The notes under the pieces were generated by a model that had not been told where the DNA came from, ran no database searches, and saw nothing but the letters and a program-made list of their open reading frames with translations. Positions 54,382 to 62,433 of a stretch of DNA of 64,000 bases are shown here, in pieces. Positions within the stretch are counted from its first letter, which is position 1. Each line of letters opens with the position of its first letter. The stretch is from Microtetraspora sp. NBRC 13810 (GTDB lineage: Bacteria; Actinomycetota; Actinomycetes; Streptosporangiales; Streptosporangiaceae), in contig NZ_BSRQ01000014.1 of the NCBI RefSeq assembly GCF_030268685.1, positions 162,205-226,204 of the forward strand, written 5' to 3'. The position numbers and the translations under genes were made by a program.

Positions 54382-55163
54382 TGCTGCTCACGATCGACGT
54401 CGGCAACACCCATACCGTCCTCGGCCTGTTCGAGGGCGAAGAGGTGATCGAGCACTGGCGGATCGCCACCGACGCCCGCCGTACAGCCGACGAGATCGCC
54501 GTCGTCCTGCAAGGACTGCTCGCCCAGTCGCCGTTGCTGAAGAACGCCGACGTCAACGGCATCGCCATCTGCTCCACGGTGCCGTCGGTGCTCAACGAGA
54601 TGCGCGAGATGTGCCGCCGCTACTACGGCGACGTGCCCGCGGTCGTGGTCGAGCCCGGCGTGCGCACCGGCGTCCCGGTCCGGATGGACAACCCCAAGGA
54701 GGTCGGCAGCGACCGCATCGTGAACGCGCTGGCCGCCATCAACCTGTACGGCGGGCCGTGCGTGATCGTCGACTTCGGCACCGCCATCTCCTTCGACGCG
54801 GTCTCCGCCAAGGGGGAGTACGTCGGGTCCGTGACCGCCCCCGGGATCGAGATCTCGGTGGACGCGCTGGCCGCGGCGGGCGCCCAGCTGCACAAGGTGG
54901 AGCTGATGCGCCCGCGCGCCGTCATCGCCAAGAACACCGTCGAGGCGCTCCAGTCGGGCATCATCTACGGCTTCGCCGGCCAGGTGGACGGCATCGTCGA
55001 GCGGATGGCCGCCGAGCTGGCCGAGAACCCCGACGACGTCACCGTGGTCGCGACCGGGGGACACGCCCCGCTGATCGCGGCCGAGGCCAGGTCGGTGGAC
55101 GTGCACGAGCCCTGGCTCACCCTGATCGGGCTACGGCTGATCTACCAGCGCAACACCACATGA
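54381..55163 (+). CDS. coaX: Type III pantothenate kinase
   Basis: 260 residues from ATG 54381, overlapping the nadC stop (TGATG). ASKHA fold with phosphate loop TIDVGNTHTVLG, the EPGVRTGVPVR segment, GSDRIVNALAA and VDFGTAISFDAV. First step of CoA synthesis, independent of feedback by CoA. Confidence 0.96.
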   Translation: MLLTIDVGNTHTVLGLFEGEEVIEHWRIATDARRTADEIAVVLQGLLAQSPLLKNADVNGIAICSTVPSVLNEMREMCRRYYGDVPAVVVEPGVRTGVPVRMDNPKEVGSDRIVNALAAINLYGGPCVIVDFGTAISFDAVSAKGEYVGSVTAPGIEISVDALAAAGAQLHKVELMRPRAVIAKNTVEALQSGIIYGFAGQVDGIVERMAAELAENPDDVTVVATGGHAPLIAAEARSVDVHEPWLTLIGLRLIYQRNTT

Positions 55164-55201
55164 GGTGCGCCTGCCGTACGAAACGGGGTTGAAGACCTCG
55201 G

Positions 55202-55217
55202 TAACCTTTTCCGTGTG
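55202..55217 (+). promoter_or_regulatory. Candidate leaderless start of lysS
   Basis: TAACCT (55202-55207) lies 7 bases before the GTG at 55215 and no Shine-Dalgarno is present. Confidence 0.4.
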
Positions 55218-56717
55218 ACCGATGATGTGACGACCCCAGCCGAGGATGTCCCGGAGCAGATGCGTGTGCGCCGGGAAAAGCTCGACCGCCTTCGCAGCGA
55301 AGGCGTCGACCCCTACCCGGTGACCTTTCCCCGCACCGCGACCGTCGCCGAGGTCAGGGACAAACACCAGGGCCTCCCCGCGGACACCGCGACGGGTGAG
55401 AAAGTGGGCGTCGCGGGACGGGTCATGCTCTCCCGGGTGGGCGGCAAGCTGTGCTTCGCCACCATCCGCGACGGTTCGGGCGACATCCAGGTCATGATCT
55501 CGCTGGACAAGGTGGGCGAGGATTCGCTCGCCCGCTGGAAGCGCGACGTCGACCTCGGCGACCACGTCGGCATCGAGGGCGAGGTGATCACCTCCCGGCG
55601 CGGCGAGCTGTCCATCCTGGCCGAGAGCTGGCAGATCACCTCCAAGTGCCTGCGCCCGCTGCCAGAGAAGCACGCCGGGCTGAGCGACCCCGAGGCGCGG
55701 GTCCGCCAGCGTTACGTCGACCTCATCGTCAACGACGAGGCGCGGCGGATGGCCAGGGTGCGCAGCGACACCGTGCGCGCGGTGCGCGACTTCTGGCACG
55801 GCGAGGGCTATCTGGAGGTCGAGACGCCGATGCTCCAGCCGATCCACGGCGGGGCGGCGGCGCGGCCGTTCAAGACCCATATCAACGCCTACGACATGGA
55901 GCTCTATCTGCGCATCGCGATCGAGCTCTATCTCAAGCGGCTCGTGGTGGGCGGGATCGAGAAGGTCTTCGAGATCAACCGTAACTTCCGGAACGAGGGC
56001 GCCGACGCGACCCACAACCCGGAGTTCACCATGATCGAGGCGTACGGCACCTACCTCGACTACAACGACATGGCCGACCTCACCCAGCGGATGTACCAGC
56101 ACGCCGTGACGGCCGCCCTCGGTACCACCGTGGTGGTGCACAAGGGTGAGGAGATCGACCTCGGCGGCGCGTCGTGGCCGCGGATCACGCTCTACGGCTC
56201 GGTCTCCGAGGCGCTGGGCGAGGAGGTCACCACGGACACCCCGCTCGACCGGGTGCGCAAGTACGCCGACCAGCGGGAGATCCACTGGGAGGCGAAGTGG
56301 GGCCAGGGCAAGCTCGTCCAGGAGATCTTCGAGGAGCTGGTCGAGCACACGCTCCTGCAGCCCACCTTCGTGATGGACTACCCGCTGGAGACCTCGCCGC
56401 TGACCCGTCAGCACCGGGAGAACCCGCTGCTCACCGAGAAGTGGGACCTCATCGGCTTCGGCACCGAGCTGGGCACGGCCTACTCCGAGCTGGTCGACCC
56501 GCTGGAGCAGCGCCGCAGGCTCACCGAGCAGTCCCTGCTCGCCGCCGGCGGTGACCTCGAAGCCATGCAGCTCGACGAGGACTTCCTCACCGCTCTGGAG
56601 TACGCGATGCCGCCGACCGGTGGCATGGGCGCCGGCATCGACCGGATGATCATGGCGTTCACCGGCAAGAACATCCGGGAGACCGTGCTCTTCCCGCTGG
56701 TCAAGCCGACGTCCTGA
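55215..56717 (+). CDS. lysS: Lysyl-tRNA synthetase (class II)
   Basis: 500 residues. N-terminal OB-fold anticodon domain (about 60-165; KLCFATIRDGSGDIQVM), then the class II core: motif 1 with YLEVETPML, motif 2 FEINRNFRNEGADATHNPEFTM (within 20 residues of the usual position), and motif 3 GAGIDRMIMAFTG. Charges tRNA-Lys. A perfect hairpin terminator follows after about 45 bases. Confidence 0.97.
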   Translation: MTDDVTTPAEDVPEQMRVRREKLDRLRSEGVDPYPVTFPRTATVAEVRDKHQGLPADTATGEKVGVAGRVMLSRVGGKLCFATIRDGSGDIQVMISLDKVGEDSLARWKRDVDLGDHVGIEGEVITSRRGELSILAESWQITSKCLRPLPEKHAGLSDPEARVRQRYVDLIVNDEARRMARVRSDTVRAVRDFWHGEGYLEVETPMLQPIHGGAAARPFKTHINAYDMELYLRIAIELYLKRLVVGGIEKVFEINRNFRNEGADATHNPEFTMIEAYGTYLDYNDMADLTQRMYQHAVTAALGTTVVVHKGEEIDLGGASWPRITLYGSVSEALGEEVTTDTPLDRVRKYADQREIHWEAKWGQGKLVQEIFEELVEHTLLQPTFVMDYPLETSPLTRQHRENPLLTEKWDLIGFGTELGTAYSELVDPLEQRRRLTEQSLLAAGGDLEAMQLDEDFLTALEYAMPPTGGMGAGIDRMIMAFTGKNIRETVLFPLVKPTS

Positions 56718-56820
56718 CCCCTCGCACGGTCAGCGGGTCCCACCAGGTTTCCTCGTACGGCGGCGCCGGATCGGCAAGCGTCAGATCCGGCGCCGTCGCC
56801 GACGCCGCGGTCGGCGCCAT
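56701..56820 (-). CDS. Possible 39-aa protein antisense to the lysS 3' end
   Basis: ATG 56820 has a good ribosome site (GGAGG, 5-base spacing). The peptide is acidic and then aromatic (PPYEETWWDPLTVRGV). It crosses the lysS terminator palindrome and overlaps the lysS stop by 17 bases. The frame upstream of the ATG also reads like protein (KHLVKFGPRARGG) but lacks a start codon. No family is recognised; it could be chance. Confidence 0.3.
   Translation of the reverse strand: MAPTAASATAPDLTLADPAPPYEETWWDPLTVRGVRTSA
56761..56795 (+). terminator. Terminator of lysS
   Basis: CGGCGCCGGATC and GATCCGGCGCCG pair perfectly with an 11-base loop. Confidence 0.8.
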
Positions 56821-57338
56821 GGCCGCCTCCAGCCGGATGCCCCCGCGGGCACGGGGACCGAATTTGACCAGATGCTTGTTCTGTCAGTGACGATTTCACC
56901 GCGGTGCGCGCGGCCTGTCGGCATTCGGCGGGACGGATCACGGACAGGGGCCGAATCCGGTACCGGACAGCCCGGATAGGCGGCAATTGTGCGGCGCGAG
57001 GCCGCGGCGTCAGTGCAATGTGTGGCGAATTGCCGGATGTCGTGGAGAGAGCCGGAAGTGCTCGGCCAGGAAAATACCCCTGGCGGGTGGCCTTTTGCGG
57101 AAAAATGTGCATAGCGGGTGCCCGGAGTGCGGGTGGGGGGCCGCGCGGCGGGCCGCCCCGGTGGGCTGCCCCGGTGGGCCTCCGCAGGGCGGGAGCCAGG
57201 CCACGGCGGCGGTGAGCGCCTGCTCGGGCGGGCATTGCGGTCGCCCGGCTCGTCAGTAAACACACCGACATATGGTGACGAGTTCACATACGCATGGGTG
57301 CGTCAATGATGATCCACCTGTATGGGTAGAAGTTCTGC
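56821..57338. other. Long intergenic region between lysS and the HTH gene
   Basis: About 520 bases with no gene that can be supported. 57060-57110 is AT-richer (AAAATACCCC, GGAAAAATGTGC). A short inverted repeat GTGA-CGAGT-TCAC lies near 57275. Confidence 0.35.
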
Positions 57339-57368
57339 TTGACGACCTTTCTCAATCCCGTTTACCGT
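57339..57368 (+). promoter_or_regulatory. Sigma-70 type promoter of the HTH gene
   Basis: TTGACG (57339-57344), 18-base spacer, TACCGT (57363-57368). Transcription would start near 57375, which rules out starts before that point. Confidence 0.55.
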
Positions 57369-57443
57369 TCCAGACGAGCGACCACGTATGTGTTCAGTCT
57401 CATCGGCATCGTTGAGTACATGTTGGGTGAAGAGGGGGCACCG

Positions 57444-57692
57444 GTGGCATTTCCCAGGGTGGATTCCCTTCGTGAGGACGGCCTGCCAGACGGCGATGGA
57501 GTGGGATTGAGCGAGGACGACCTCGTTCTGCTCGCGGAGCTGGCCAAGGGCGTGACCGTGGACCGCGTGGGCCGCAGGCTGGAGGTCAGCGGGCGCACGG
57601 TCCGGCGCAGGCTGCGCGGCATCTGCGACCGGATCGGAGTGGCGACCGCCATCGAGGCGGTCGCCTGGGCGGCGCGCCGCCGCCTGATCTGA
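57444..57692 (+). CDS. Small LuxR-type HTH protein (82 aa)
   Basis: GTG 57444 is preceded by AGAGGGGG; the ATG at 57420 is an alternative without a ribosome site. About 20 leader residues, then a LuxR/sigma-4-like HTH: LSEDDLVLLAELAKG, TVDRVGRRLEVSGRTVRRRLRGI and the dimer helix IEAVAWAARRRLI. No receiver or ligand domain, so a stand-alone DNA-binding protein like other short actinobacterial regulators. Convergent with the NlpC/P60 gene. Confidence 0.78.
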   Translation: MAFPRVDSLREDGLPDGDGVGLSEDDLVLLAELAKGVTVDRVGRRLEVSGRTVRRRLRGICDRIGVATAIEAVAWAARRRLI

Positions 57693-57711
57693 GGCGCCCA
57701 CGACCCGCCGG

Positions 57712-57730
57712 GCCCGGCTCGCGGCCGGGC
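57712..57730. terminator. Shared hairpin between convergent genes
   Basis: GCCCGGC-TCGCG-GCCGGGC between the HTH gene stop and the NlpC/P60 stop. Confidence 0.55.
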
Positions 57731-58855
57731 TCAGTCGGCGATGCGCACGGCCCCGGCGAAGGGGCGGTTGCCGATCGGCGCGATGTGCACGACATCGCCC
57801 GTCTGCGGCGCGTGGATCATCATGCCGCCGCCGACATAGATGCCCACGTGGTGCAGGTCGTTGTAGAAGAAGACCAGGTCTCCCGGGCGCATGTCCTCGC
57901 GCGAGATGTGGGTGCCCGCCGTCCACTGGCTGCCGGTGTAGTGCGGCAGGCTGATGCCGACCTTCTGGTAGGCCCACATGACCAGGCCGGAGCAGTCGAA
58001 GGAATTCGGCCCCTCCGCGCCCCACACGTACGGCTTGAGCTGCTGGGTGAGCGCCCAGCGCGCGGCGGCGGCGGCCTTGCCGTCGCCGATGATCGGCAGG
58101 TCCACCTTCGTCCGGGCGCCCCCGCTGGTGCTCGCCAGCGCCTTGCGGAACAGGTCGCTCTCGGCCCGCTTCACCAGGCCGCGGATCTTGCCGCGCTTGG
58201 CGTCGATGCCGGAGACGAGCTTCGTGACCTCGTCGGCGCGCGCCTTGGCGCTCTCCTTGGCCCGCTCGGCCGCCTCGATGGCCTTGGTCACCTGGGCGAC
58301 CTCCTCGCCCTGCTGCTCCTGGACGGCCATGGTGGTGGCCGCGCGGTCCAGGTACGCCTCCGGGTCGCCGGCGCCGGTGAAGGCGAACGCGGAGGCCAGG
58401 CCGCCGGACATGTAGGCGTTAGCGGCCAGGAGGCTGGCCTTGTGCCGGCGGGTCTCCAGGTCCTTCTCGCTGGCGGAGAGGTTCTTCTGGGCGATCTCGG
58501 CGGCGCGCTCGGCCTGGGTGAGCCTGACCCGCTCGCCGTTGTACTGCTCGGTGAGGGTCTCGATCTCCTCGTGCAGCTTCTCGACCTGGGTGGTCAGCTC
58601 CTTGAGGGTGGGCTCGGGGTCGGCGCCGGCCGGGGTGAGCGGCATGCCGAAGGCCATCAGGCCCAGCGTCAGCGCGACGACCGCGGCCCGGCGCAGGAGG
58701 CCGTGTCCCCGACCGTGTCCCCGACCGTGTCCCCGACCGTGTCCCGAGGCGTCTCCCCGGCCGTTGCCCCGGCCGTTTCCCCGGGAGTGCCGTGGCGAGC
58801 CCGCCCCCGCGTGCCTGCCCGCATGCCGGGTGCCACGGATGCGCGTGCGCTGCAC
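57731..58855 (-). CDS. NlpC/P60 peptidoglycan endopeptidase under c-di-AMP riboswitch
   Basis: 374 residues; GTG 58855 with GGAGAGGAG upstream. The N-terminus is unusual: about 50 residues of Arg/Gly/His repeats (GRGHGRGHG) before the signal helix (about 53-77). Then two-part coiled coil (80-245) and the NlpC/P60 domain with Cys288 in FDCSGL, His in LHHVGIYVG and HAPQTGD. Cuts peptidoglycan stem peptides during growth, germination or resuscitation. Its leader carries a ydaO riboswitch, the same arrangement as cell-wall hydrolase genes in Streptomyces. Confidence 0.9.
   Translation of the reverse strand: MQRTRIRGTRHAGRHAGAGSPRHSRGNGRGNGRGDASGHGRGHGRGHGRGHGLLRRAAVVALTLGLMAFGMPLTPAGADPEPTLKELTTQVEKLHEEIETLTEQYNGERVRLTQAERAAEIAQKNLSASEKDLETRRHKASLLAANAYMSGGLASAFAFTGAGDPEAYLDRAATTMAVQEQQGEEVAQVTKAIEAAERAKESAKARADEVTKLVSGIDAKRGKIRGLVKRAESDLFRKALASTSGGARTKVDLPIIGDGKAAAAARWALTQQLKPYVWGAEGPNSFDCSGLVMWAYQKVGISLPHYTGSQWTAGTHISREDMRPGDLVFFYNDLHHVGIYVGGGMMIHAPQTGDVVHIAPIGNRPFAGAVRIAD
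58701..58780 (-). repeat. 12-base tandem repeat in the hydrolase N-terminus
   Basis: GACCGTGTCCCC occurs four times in a row (58701-58746), with degenerate copies to 58780, coding for GHGR and NGRG units ahead of the signal helix. Length is likely to vary between strains. Confidence 0.8.
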
Positions 58856-58867
58856 AGACCAGCTCCT

Positions 58868-59000
58868 CTCCTCGACGCCTACCGGGTTAGCTGACGGGTT
58901 CGGGCCGGAGCAGCCCTACCGCGTCCGACGGCGCGGATTCACCCCAGGTCTGGCTGTGGGTCCCCGGCTCCCCTGACGTGGGGATTCGGCGTTCGGCCGG
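58868..59000 (-). ncRNA. ydaO/yuaA (cyclic di-AMP) riboswitch
   Basis: On the minus strand the class motifs occur in order: GCCGAATCCCC, GGGGAGCCGGGGACCCA, CCTGGGGTGAATCCGCG, GGTAGGGC, then GCCCGAACCCGTCAGCTAAC and GGTAGGCG. These match the conserved ydaO core, including the GGGTGAATC and CCCGTCAGCTAAC segments. It lies between the promoter at 59021 and the hydrolase start at 58855. c-di-AMP binding normally turns the gene off. Confidence 0.94.
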
Positions 59001-59020
59001 CAGGCCGACATCGAGCCTGG

Positions 59021-59049
59021 ACATTAGTGCACCTGACGAAGGTGCTCAA
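59021..59049 (-). promoter_or_regulatory. Promoter of the riboswitch-hydrolase transcript
   Basis: TTGAGC (59044-59049), 17-base spacer, TAATGT (59021-59026) on the minus strand, placing the RNA start just before the riboswitch. Confidence 0.65.
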
Positions 59050-59086
59050 CCAGAACGCTCAACTCTGTAGGGGACTCACAAATGGG

Positions 59087-59103
59087 AGATCATATGGTGA
59101 TCT
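59087..59103. promoter_or_regulatory. Inverted repeat in the divergent hydrolase/argA region
   Basis: AGATCA-TATGG-TGATCT, upstream of the hydrolase promoter. Operator-like; partner unknown. Confidence 0.4.
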
Positions 59104-59295
59104 ACCTGATTCGTGATCGACAGGGCGTTACGCTGGTTGTATGTGCATCTGGCCTGGTAGTCCAGTGGTCGCGAAACTGTACAAGTCATGAAAAAACGGT
59201 CTTATCCGTATCGTGAGCAGATCGTCGCACACCGTTACTGTGCAGCAAAACTCTCAAATTACGGGCGGGCCGGAATTGGGGAGAGGGCGACCACG

Positions 59296-59310
59296 TACCC
59301 TGAACGTTCA
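59296..59310 (+). promoter_or_regulatory. Candidate leaderless promoter of the acetyltransferase gene
   Basis: TACCCT (59296-59301) is 8 bases before the ATG at 59310 and no Shine-Dalgarno is visible. Confidence 0.4.
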
Positions 59311-59885
59311 TGAAGCAGGCACCGGAGCGAGCTGGGACGGGCGTGCGCCCGGACGGGATCACCGTGCGCCGGGCCAGGACGCCGGACGTGCGGAGGATCA
59401 GGTATCTCGTCGACACCTATTCCGGCGCCGGGCCGCGCCTGCTGGAGAAGGCCACCGTCACGCTCTATGAGGACGTCCAGGAATTCTGGGTCGCCGAGCA
59501 CGACGGTGTCGTCGTAGGGTGCGGCGCACTGCACGTGCTGTGGGAGGATCTCGCCGAGATCCGCACCGTCGCCGTGGACCGGGAGTGCCGGGGCCGGGGG
59601 ATCGGGCACCGGATCGTGGACATGCTCATCCGCACGGCCCGTGAACTCGGGCTGCGCAGGGTCTTCTGCCTCACCTTCGAGGTGGAGTTCTTCGGCAGGC
59701 ACGGGTTCGAGGAGATCGACGGCACGCCGGTCGCGCCCGAGGTCTACGCCGAGCTGCTGGCCTCCTACGACGAGGGCGTGGCGGAGTTCCTCGATCTTGA
59801 ACACGTGAAGCCGAACACACTGGGCAACACCCGGATGCTGTTGCACCTTGATGCCGACCAGAAGGCTGACGGCGGCGAAAGGTGA
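59310..59885 (+). CDS. argA: Amino-acid N-acetyltransferase (ArgA-like GNAT)
   Basis: 191 residues. Single GNAT domain: VRRARTPDVRRIRYLVD, VVGCGALHVLWEDLAEIRTVAV, the acetyl-CoA loop RGRGIGHRIVD and FCLTFEVEFFGRHGFEEI. It matches the short actinobacterial N-acetylglutamate synthase (mycobacterial ArgA type), which lacks the kinase-like domain, and the location beside lsr2-clpC is as in Streptomyces. Role: first step of arginine synthesis. Confidence 0.85.
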   Translation: MKQAPERAGTGVRPDGITVRRARTPDVRRIRYLVDTYSGAGPRLLEKATVTLYEDVQEFWVAEHDGVVVGCGALHVLWEDLAEIRTVAVDRECRGRGIGHRIVDMLIRTARELGLRRVFCLTFEVEFFGRHGFEEIDGTPVAPEVYAELLASYDEGVAEFLDLEHVKPNTLGNTRMLLHLDADQKADGGER

Positions 59886-59973
59886 CTGTTGATACCTATA
59901 TCGATACGTTGTGCTGCAGCCAAGCATGTGAGCCTGACCTACGCCGCATGCGCAGTCGAAGCGAGGTGAGACG

Positions 59974-61431
59974 GTGAGCACCGGACAGCCGCCGTATCCA
60001 CAGGACGACCCCGAGCGCAATCCCGCGGCGCGGTCTTCGGGTTCCCCTGAATACGGACAGCAGGACCCCGGGCAGGCCCAGCCTGATCCGGACATGACGA
60101 TCGTGGGATATCGGGCCGACACCGGTCCCGGCCAGGCCCAGCCGTACAACCAGGCCCAGCAGGGTTACGGTCAGCAGGGCTACGGCCAGCAGCAGCCGTA
60201 CGGGCAGCAGCAGGGTTACGGCCAGCAGCAGTACGGCCAGCAGCCCGGCTACGGTCAGCAGCAGGGTTACGGTCAGCAGGGCTACGGTCAGCAGTACGGC
60301 CAGCAGCCCGGCTACGGCGACCAGGCCCAGCAGGGTTACGGCCAGCAGGGATATGGCCAGCAGCAGGGTTACGGCCAGCAGGGCTACGGTCAGCAGTACG
60401 GCCAGCAGCCCGGCTACGGCGACCAGGCCCAGCAGGGTTACGGCCAGGAGCAGGCCCAGCAGCCAAGCTATGGCCAGGAGCAGGCCCAGCAACCCGGCTA
60501 CGGCCAGGAGCAGGCTCAGCAGCCCGGCTACGGCCAGGAGCAGGCTCAGCAGCCCGGCTACGGCCAGGAGCAGGCTCAGCAGCCCGGCTACGGCCAGCAG
60601 TACGGCCAGCAGGGTTACGGTCAGCAGCAGGGCTACGGGCAGGACCAGGCTCAGCAGGGGTACGGGCAGCAGGGTTACGGCCAGCAGTCCTATGGACAGC
60701 AGGGCTACGGCCAGGAGCAGGCCCAGCAGGGGTACGCCCAGCAGGGCTACGGCCAGCAGCCCGGTTACGAGCAGGCCCAGGGGTACGGCCAGCAGCAGGG
60801 CTACGGCCAGGGCTACGGGCAGCAGGGCTACCAGCAGGCCGCCCCCTACGGCCAGCAGCAGTACGGCCAGCCCTACGGGCAGTCCTACGGCGCGCCGGCG
60901 GGCGCGCAGCCGCCCGGGGCCCCGGCTCCGCTGGCGGAGTGGTGGCAGCGGCTGGTGGCGCGCATCATCGACGGCGTCCTCGTGGGCATCGTGACGGGGA
61001 TCATCTCCGTGGTGATCAACATCGCCGTCGTCACCCAGCCGAGCTACGACCTCGCCACCGGAACGGCCAGCGCGGGCGGCGGTTTCTGGCTGGCGACGAT
61101 CCTGGTCGCGGTGATCAGCGCGGCCATCGCCTTCACCTACGAGTTCTTCCTGTTGAAGTCGAACGGGCAGACCGTCGGCAAGATGGTCATGGGCATCCGG
61201 GTGGTCCGGGTCGGCGGCGCGCTGGTGCCGGCCGGGCTGGAGTCCGGGGTCGCCATGCGGCGCGCGGGCGTCACGTGGGGTCCCTACCTCCTGACCATCA
61301 TCCCGATCGCCGGGCAGCTGCTCTTCGGGATCGTGTACCTGCTGAACGGTCTGTGGCAATTCTGGGACAAGCCGCTCCAGCAGGCCCTGCACGACAAGCT
61401 CGGCGGAACGGTCGTGGTCAAGACCAAGTAG
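59974..61431 (+). CDS. RDD-family membrane protein with long Gln/Gly/Tyr-rich repeat domain
   Basis: 485 residues from GTG 59974 (GAGGTGAG upstream). Residues 1-60 are polar and Pro-rich. About 60-310 consist almost only of Q, G, Y, P and A, in some 26 GYG units ([16 protein letters not shown]), like the low-complexity domains of FUS/EWS proteins. From about 319 an RDD domain follows: [16 protein letters not shown], then three or four membrane helices and [15 protein letters not shown]. The tail should be cytoplasmic and disordered and could phase-separate or bind partners at the membrane (inference). A perfect terminator follows. Confidence 0.9.
   Translation: MSTGQPPYPQDDPERNPAARSSGSPEYGQQDPGQAQPDPDMTIVGYRADTGPGQAQPYNQAQQGYGQQGYGQQQPYGQQQGYGQQQYGQQPGYGQQQGYGQQGYGQQYGQQPGYGDQAQQGYGQQGYGQQQGYGQQGYGQQYGQQPGYGDQAQQGYGQEQAQQPSYGQEQAQQPGYGQEQAQQPGYGQEQAQQPGYGQEQAQQPGYGQQYGQQGYGQQQGYGQDQAQQGYGQQGYGQQSYGQQGYGQEQAQQGYAQQGYGQQPGYEQAQGYGQQQGYGQGYGQQGYQQAAPYGQQQYGQPYGQSYGAPAGAQPPGAPAPLAEWWQRLVARIIDGVLVGIVTGIISVVINIAVVTQPSYDLATGTASAGGGFWLATILVAVISAAIAFTYEFFLLKSNGQTVGKMVMGIRVVRVGGALVPAGLESGVAMRRAGVTWGPYLLTIIPIAGQLLFGIVYLLNGLWQFWDKPLQQALHDKLGGTVVVKTK
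60148..60890 (+). repeat. Tandem-repeat array coding for QGYGQ units
   Basis: Irregular 15-18-base units built on GGCTACGGTCAGCAG, with a regular 30-base tandem at 60475-60597 ([10 protein letters not shown], four copies) and a longer duplicated block around 60245-60440. Probably unstable in length. Confidence 0.85.
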
Positions 61432-61444
61432 CCGGACTGAAATC

Positions 61445-61476
61445 GGGGGCCGCCGGGCGACCGGCGGCCCCCTTTT
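61445..61476 (+). terminator. Intrinsic terminator of the RDD gene
   Basis: GGGGGCCGCCGG and CCGGCGGCCCCC pair perfectly (GCGA loop), followed by TTTT. Confidence 0.93.
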
Positions 61477-61599
61477 CGTGCCCGCAGGACGCGCCCGCTT
61501 CCCCGGAAAAGGGGAAGAAACCGGCGGGTACCGCTCGGTAACCCGCCGGAACCGGTTAGGAAGCGCATCCGCATTCACGGCGTCGCCGAGGGGGCCCTT

Positions 61600-61977
61600 A
61601 TGGCCGGGGCGGAGGTGCCCTCCGGTGTGCATGGGGTCTCGGGCGCACGCCTGCGCGTCCTCCCCGGGGCGGCCGAATGGCGGGAGAGGACGATCGCGGG
61701 CATGCCGCCGCGTCCGCGCTATTACTTTCTCTTCACCGTGTTCTGGCGGGTCTTGGGTCCCGGCGAGGGGGTACTGCGACGATCGGGGGCGGGCAAGGTG
61801 GCCGGCGCGTTCACCCGGCTGATCACCGGAGGCGTCTTTGCCGCCTATGAGGGTCCTCTTACATTCCCACTTCGGGCGGACCCCGGGCAAGCGGTGTTGC
61901 GGATCCGGGCGGTGTCCGAACCCGGCCGCGTCCTGACAACGGCGGCCATAGGACGGGGCATAGGACGGCCATGGTGA
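61600..61977 (+). CDS. Hypothetical protein (125 aa)
   Basis: ATG 61600 after GAGGGGGCCC. Codon third positions are GC-rich as in real genes of this genome. Contains an aromatic block, PPRPRYYFLFTVFWRVL, and a basic C-terminus. No family is recognised. The end overlaps the next candidate by 7 bases. Could be a fading gene, since several codons (ATA, CTT, TTT) are rare for this genome. Confidence 0.4.
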   Translation: MAGAEVPSGVHGVSGARLRVLPGAAEWRERTIAGMPPRPRYYFLFTVFWRVLGPGEGVLRRSGAGKVAGAFTRLITGGVFAAYEGPLTFPLRADPGQAVLRIRAVSEPGRVLTTAAIGRGIGRPW

Positions 61978-62231
61978 AACGCGGCGTCGTCATGCCGGGA
62001 CTCTTGGCACCCGGAGGGATTGCCCGGGTCAATCAGTTCGGGAGCGTCTTCGTCATCGGGATCGGGCTCTTGATGATGATCGACATGCCCTCTCAGCAGG
62101 GCTTGTGCGGCGAGCCTGCGGTAACGGCGGCGCCGGGGAGCCCGTGCTCACCGGCGTTTCCGTACATGATGATCGACTCGCCGGGGCCGGCGCGGTCTTT
62201 TCACAGCAGATTTACAGACGGCATCCGGTAA
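61971..62231 (+). CDS. Doubtful small protein (86 aa)
   Basis: Possible start ATG 61971 overlaps the previous candidate. A hydrophobic stretch SVFVIGIGLLMMIDM could be a membrane helix. The DNA holds an imperfect duplication (ATGATGATCGA at about 62074 and 62165). Weak ribosome site; may be non-coding. Confidence 0.25.
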   Translation: MVKRGVVMPGLLAPGGIARVNQFGSVFVIGIGLLMMIDMPSQQGLCGEPAVTAAPGSPCSPAFPYMMIDSPGPARSFHSRFTDGIR

Positions 62232-62280
62232 GCGGGCTGGAGAGACAGCCATTAAGCTGTCGGGCACTAGGAGGGAGCAG

Positions 62281-62424
62281 ATGGCTCCCCTCCGGCACAC
62301 CGTGGCCCTCCTGGCGCTATCGTCGTGGATGGGCGTCCGCTCGGACGCCCCTGCCGGGCCCGCCGCGGTGTCCGATCTCGCTTGTGAATACCGTGCGCTC
62401 CTGGAAACACCGCCGACCCCGTAG
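62281..62424 (+). CDS. Tiny protein (47 aa), first of a pair upstream of lsr2
   Basis: Excellent ribosome site (AGGAGGGAGCAG) directly before ATG 62281. A hydrophobic N-terminal stretch (HTVALLALSSWMGV) could be a signal or membrane helix, followed by a Pro/Ala-rich part with one Cys. No family is recognised. It is 9 bases before the next tiny gene, so the two are likely co-translated. Confidence 0.55.
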   Translation: MAPLRHTVALLALSSWMGVRSDAPAGPAAVSDLACEYRALLETPPTP

Positions 62425-62433
62425 CGAGGGCGA

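Noticed and set aside
55164..55214. T-box or lysine riboswitch upstream of lysS
   Set aside because: Only 51 bases lie between coaX and lysS, too short for either, and no conserved core is seen.
60475..60597. Regular 30-base repeats considered as a CRISPR array
   Set aside because: Repeats are contiguous without spacers and lie inside a coding frame.
59896..61890. Long minus-strand frame rich in Leu/Val/Ala opposite the RDD gene, resembling a membrane protein
   Set aside because: Its repeats are the exact antisense of the GYGQQ codons, and it has no recognisable fold or ribosome site.
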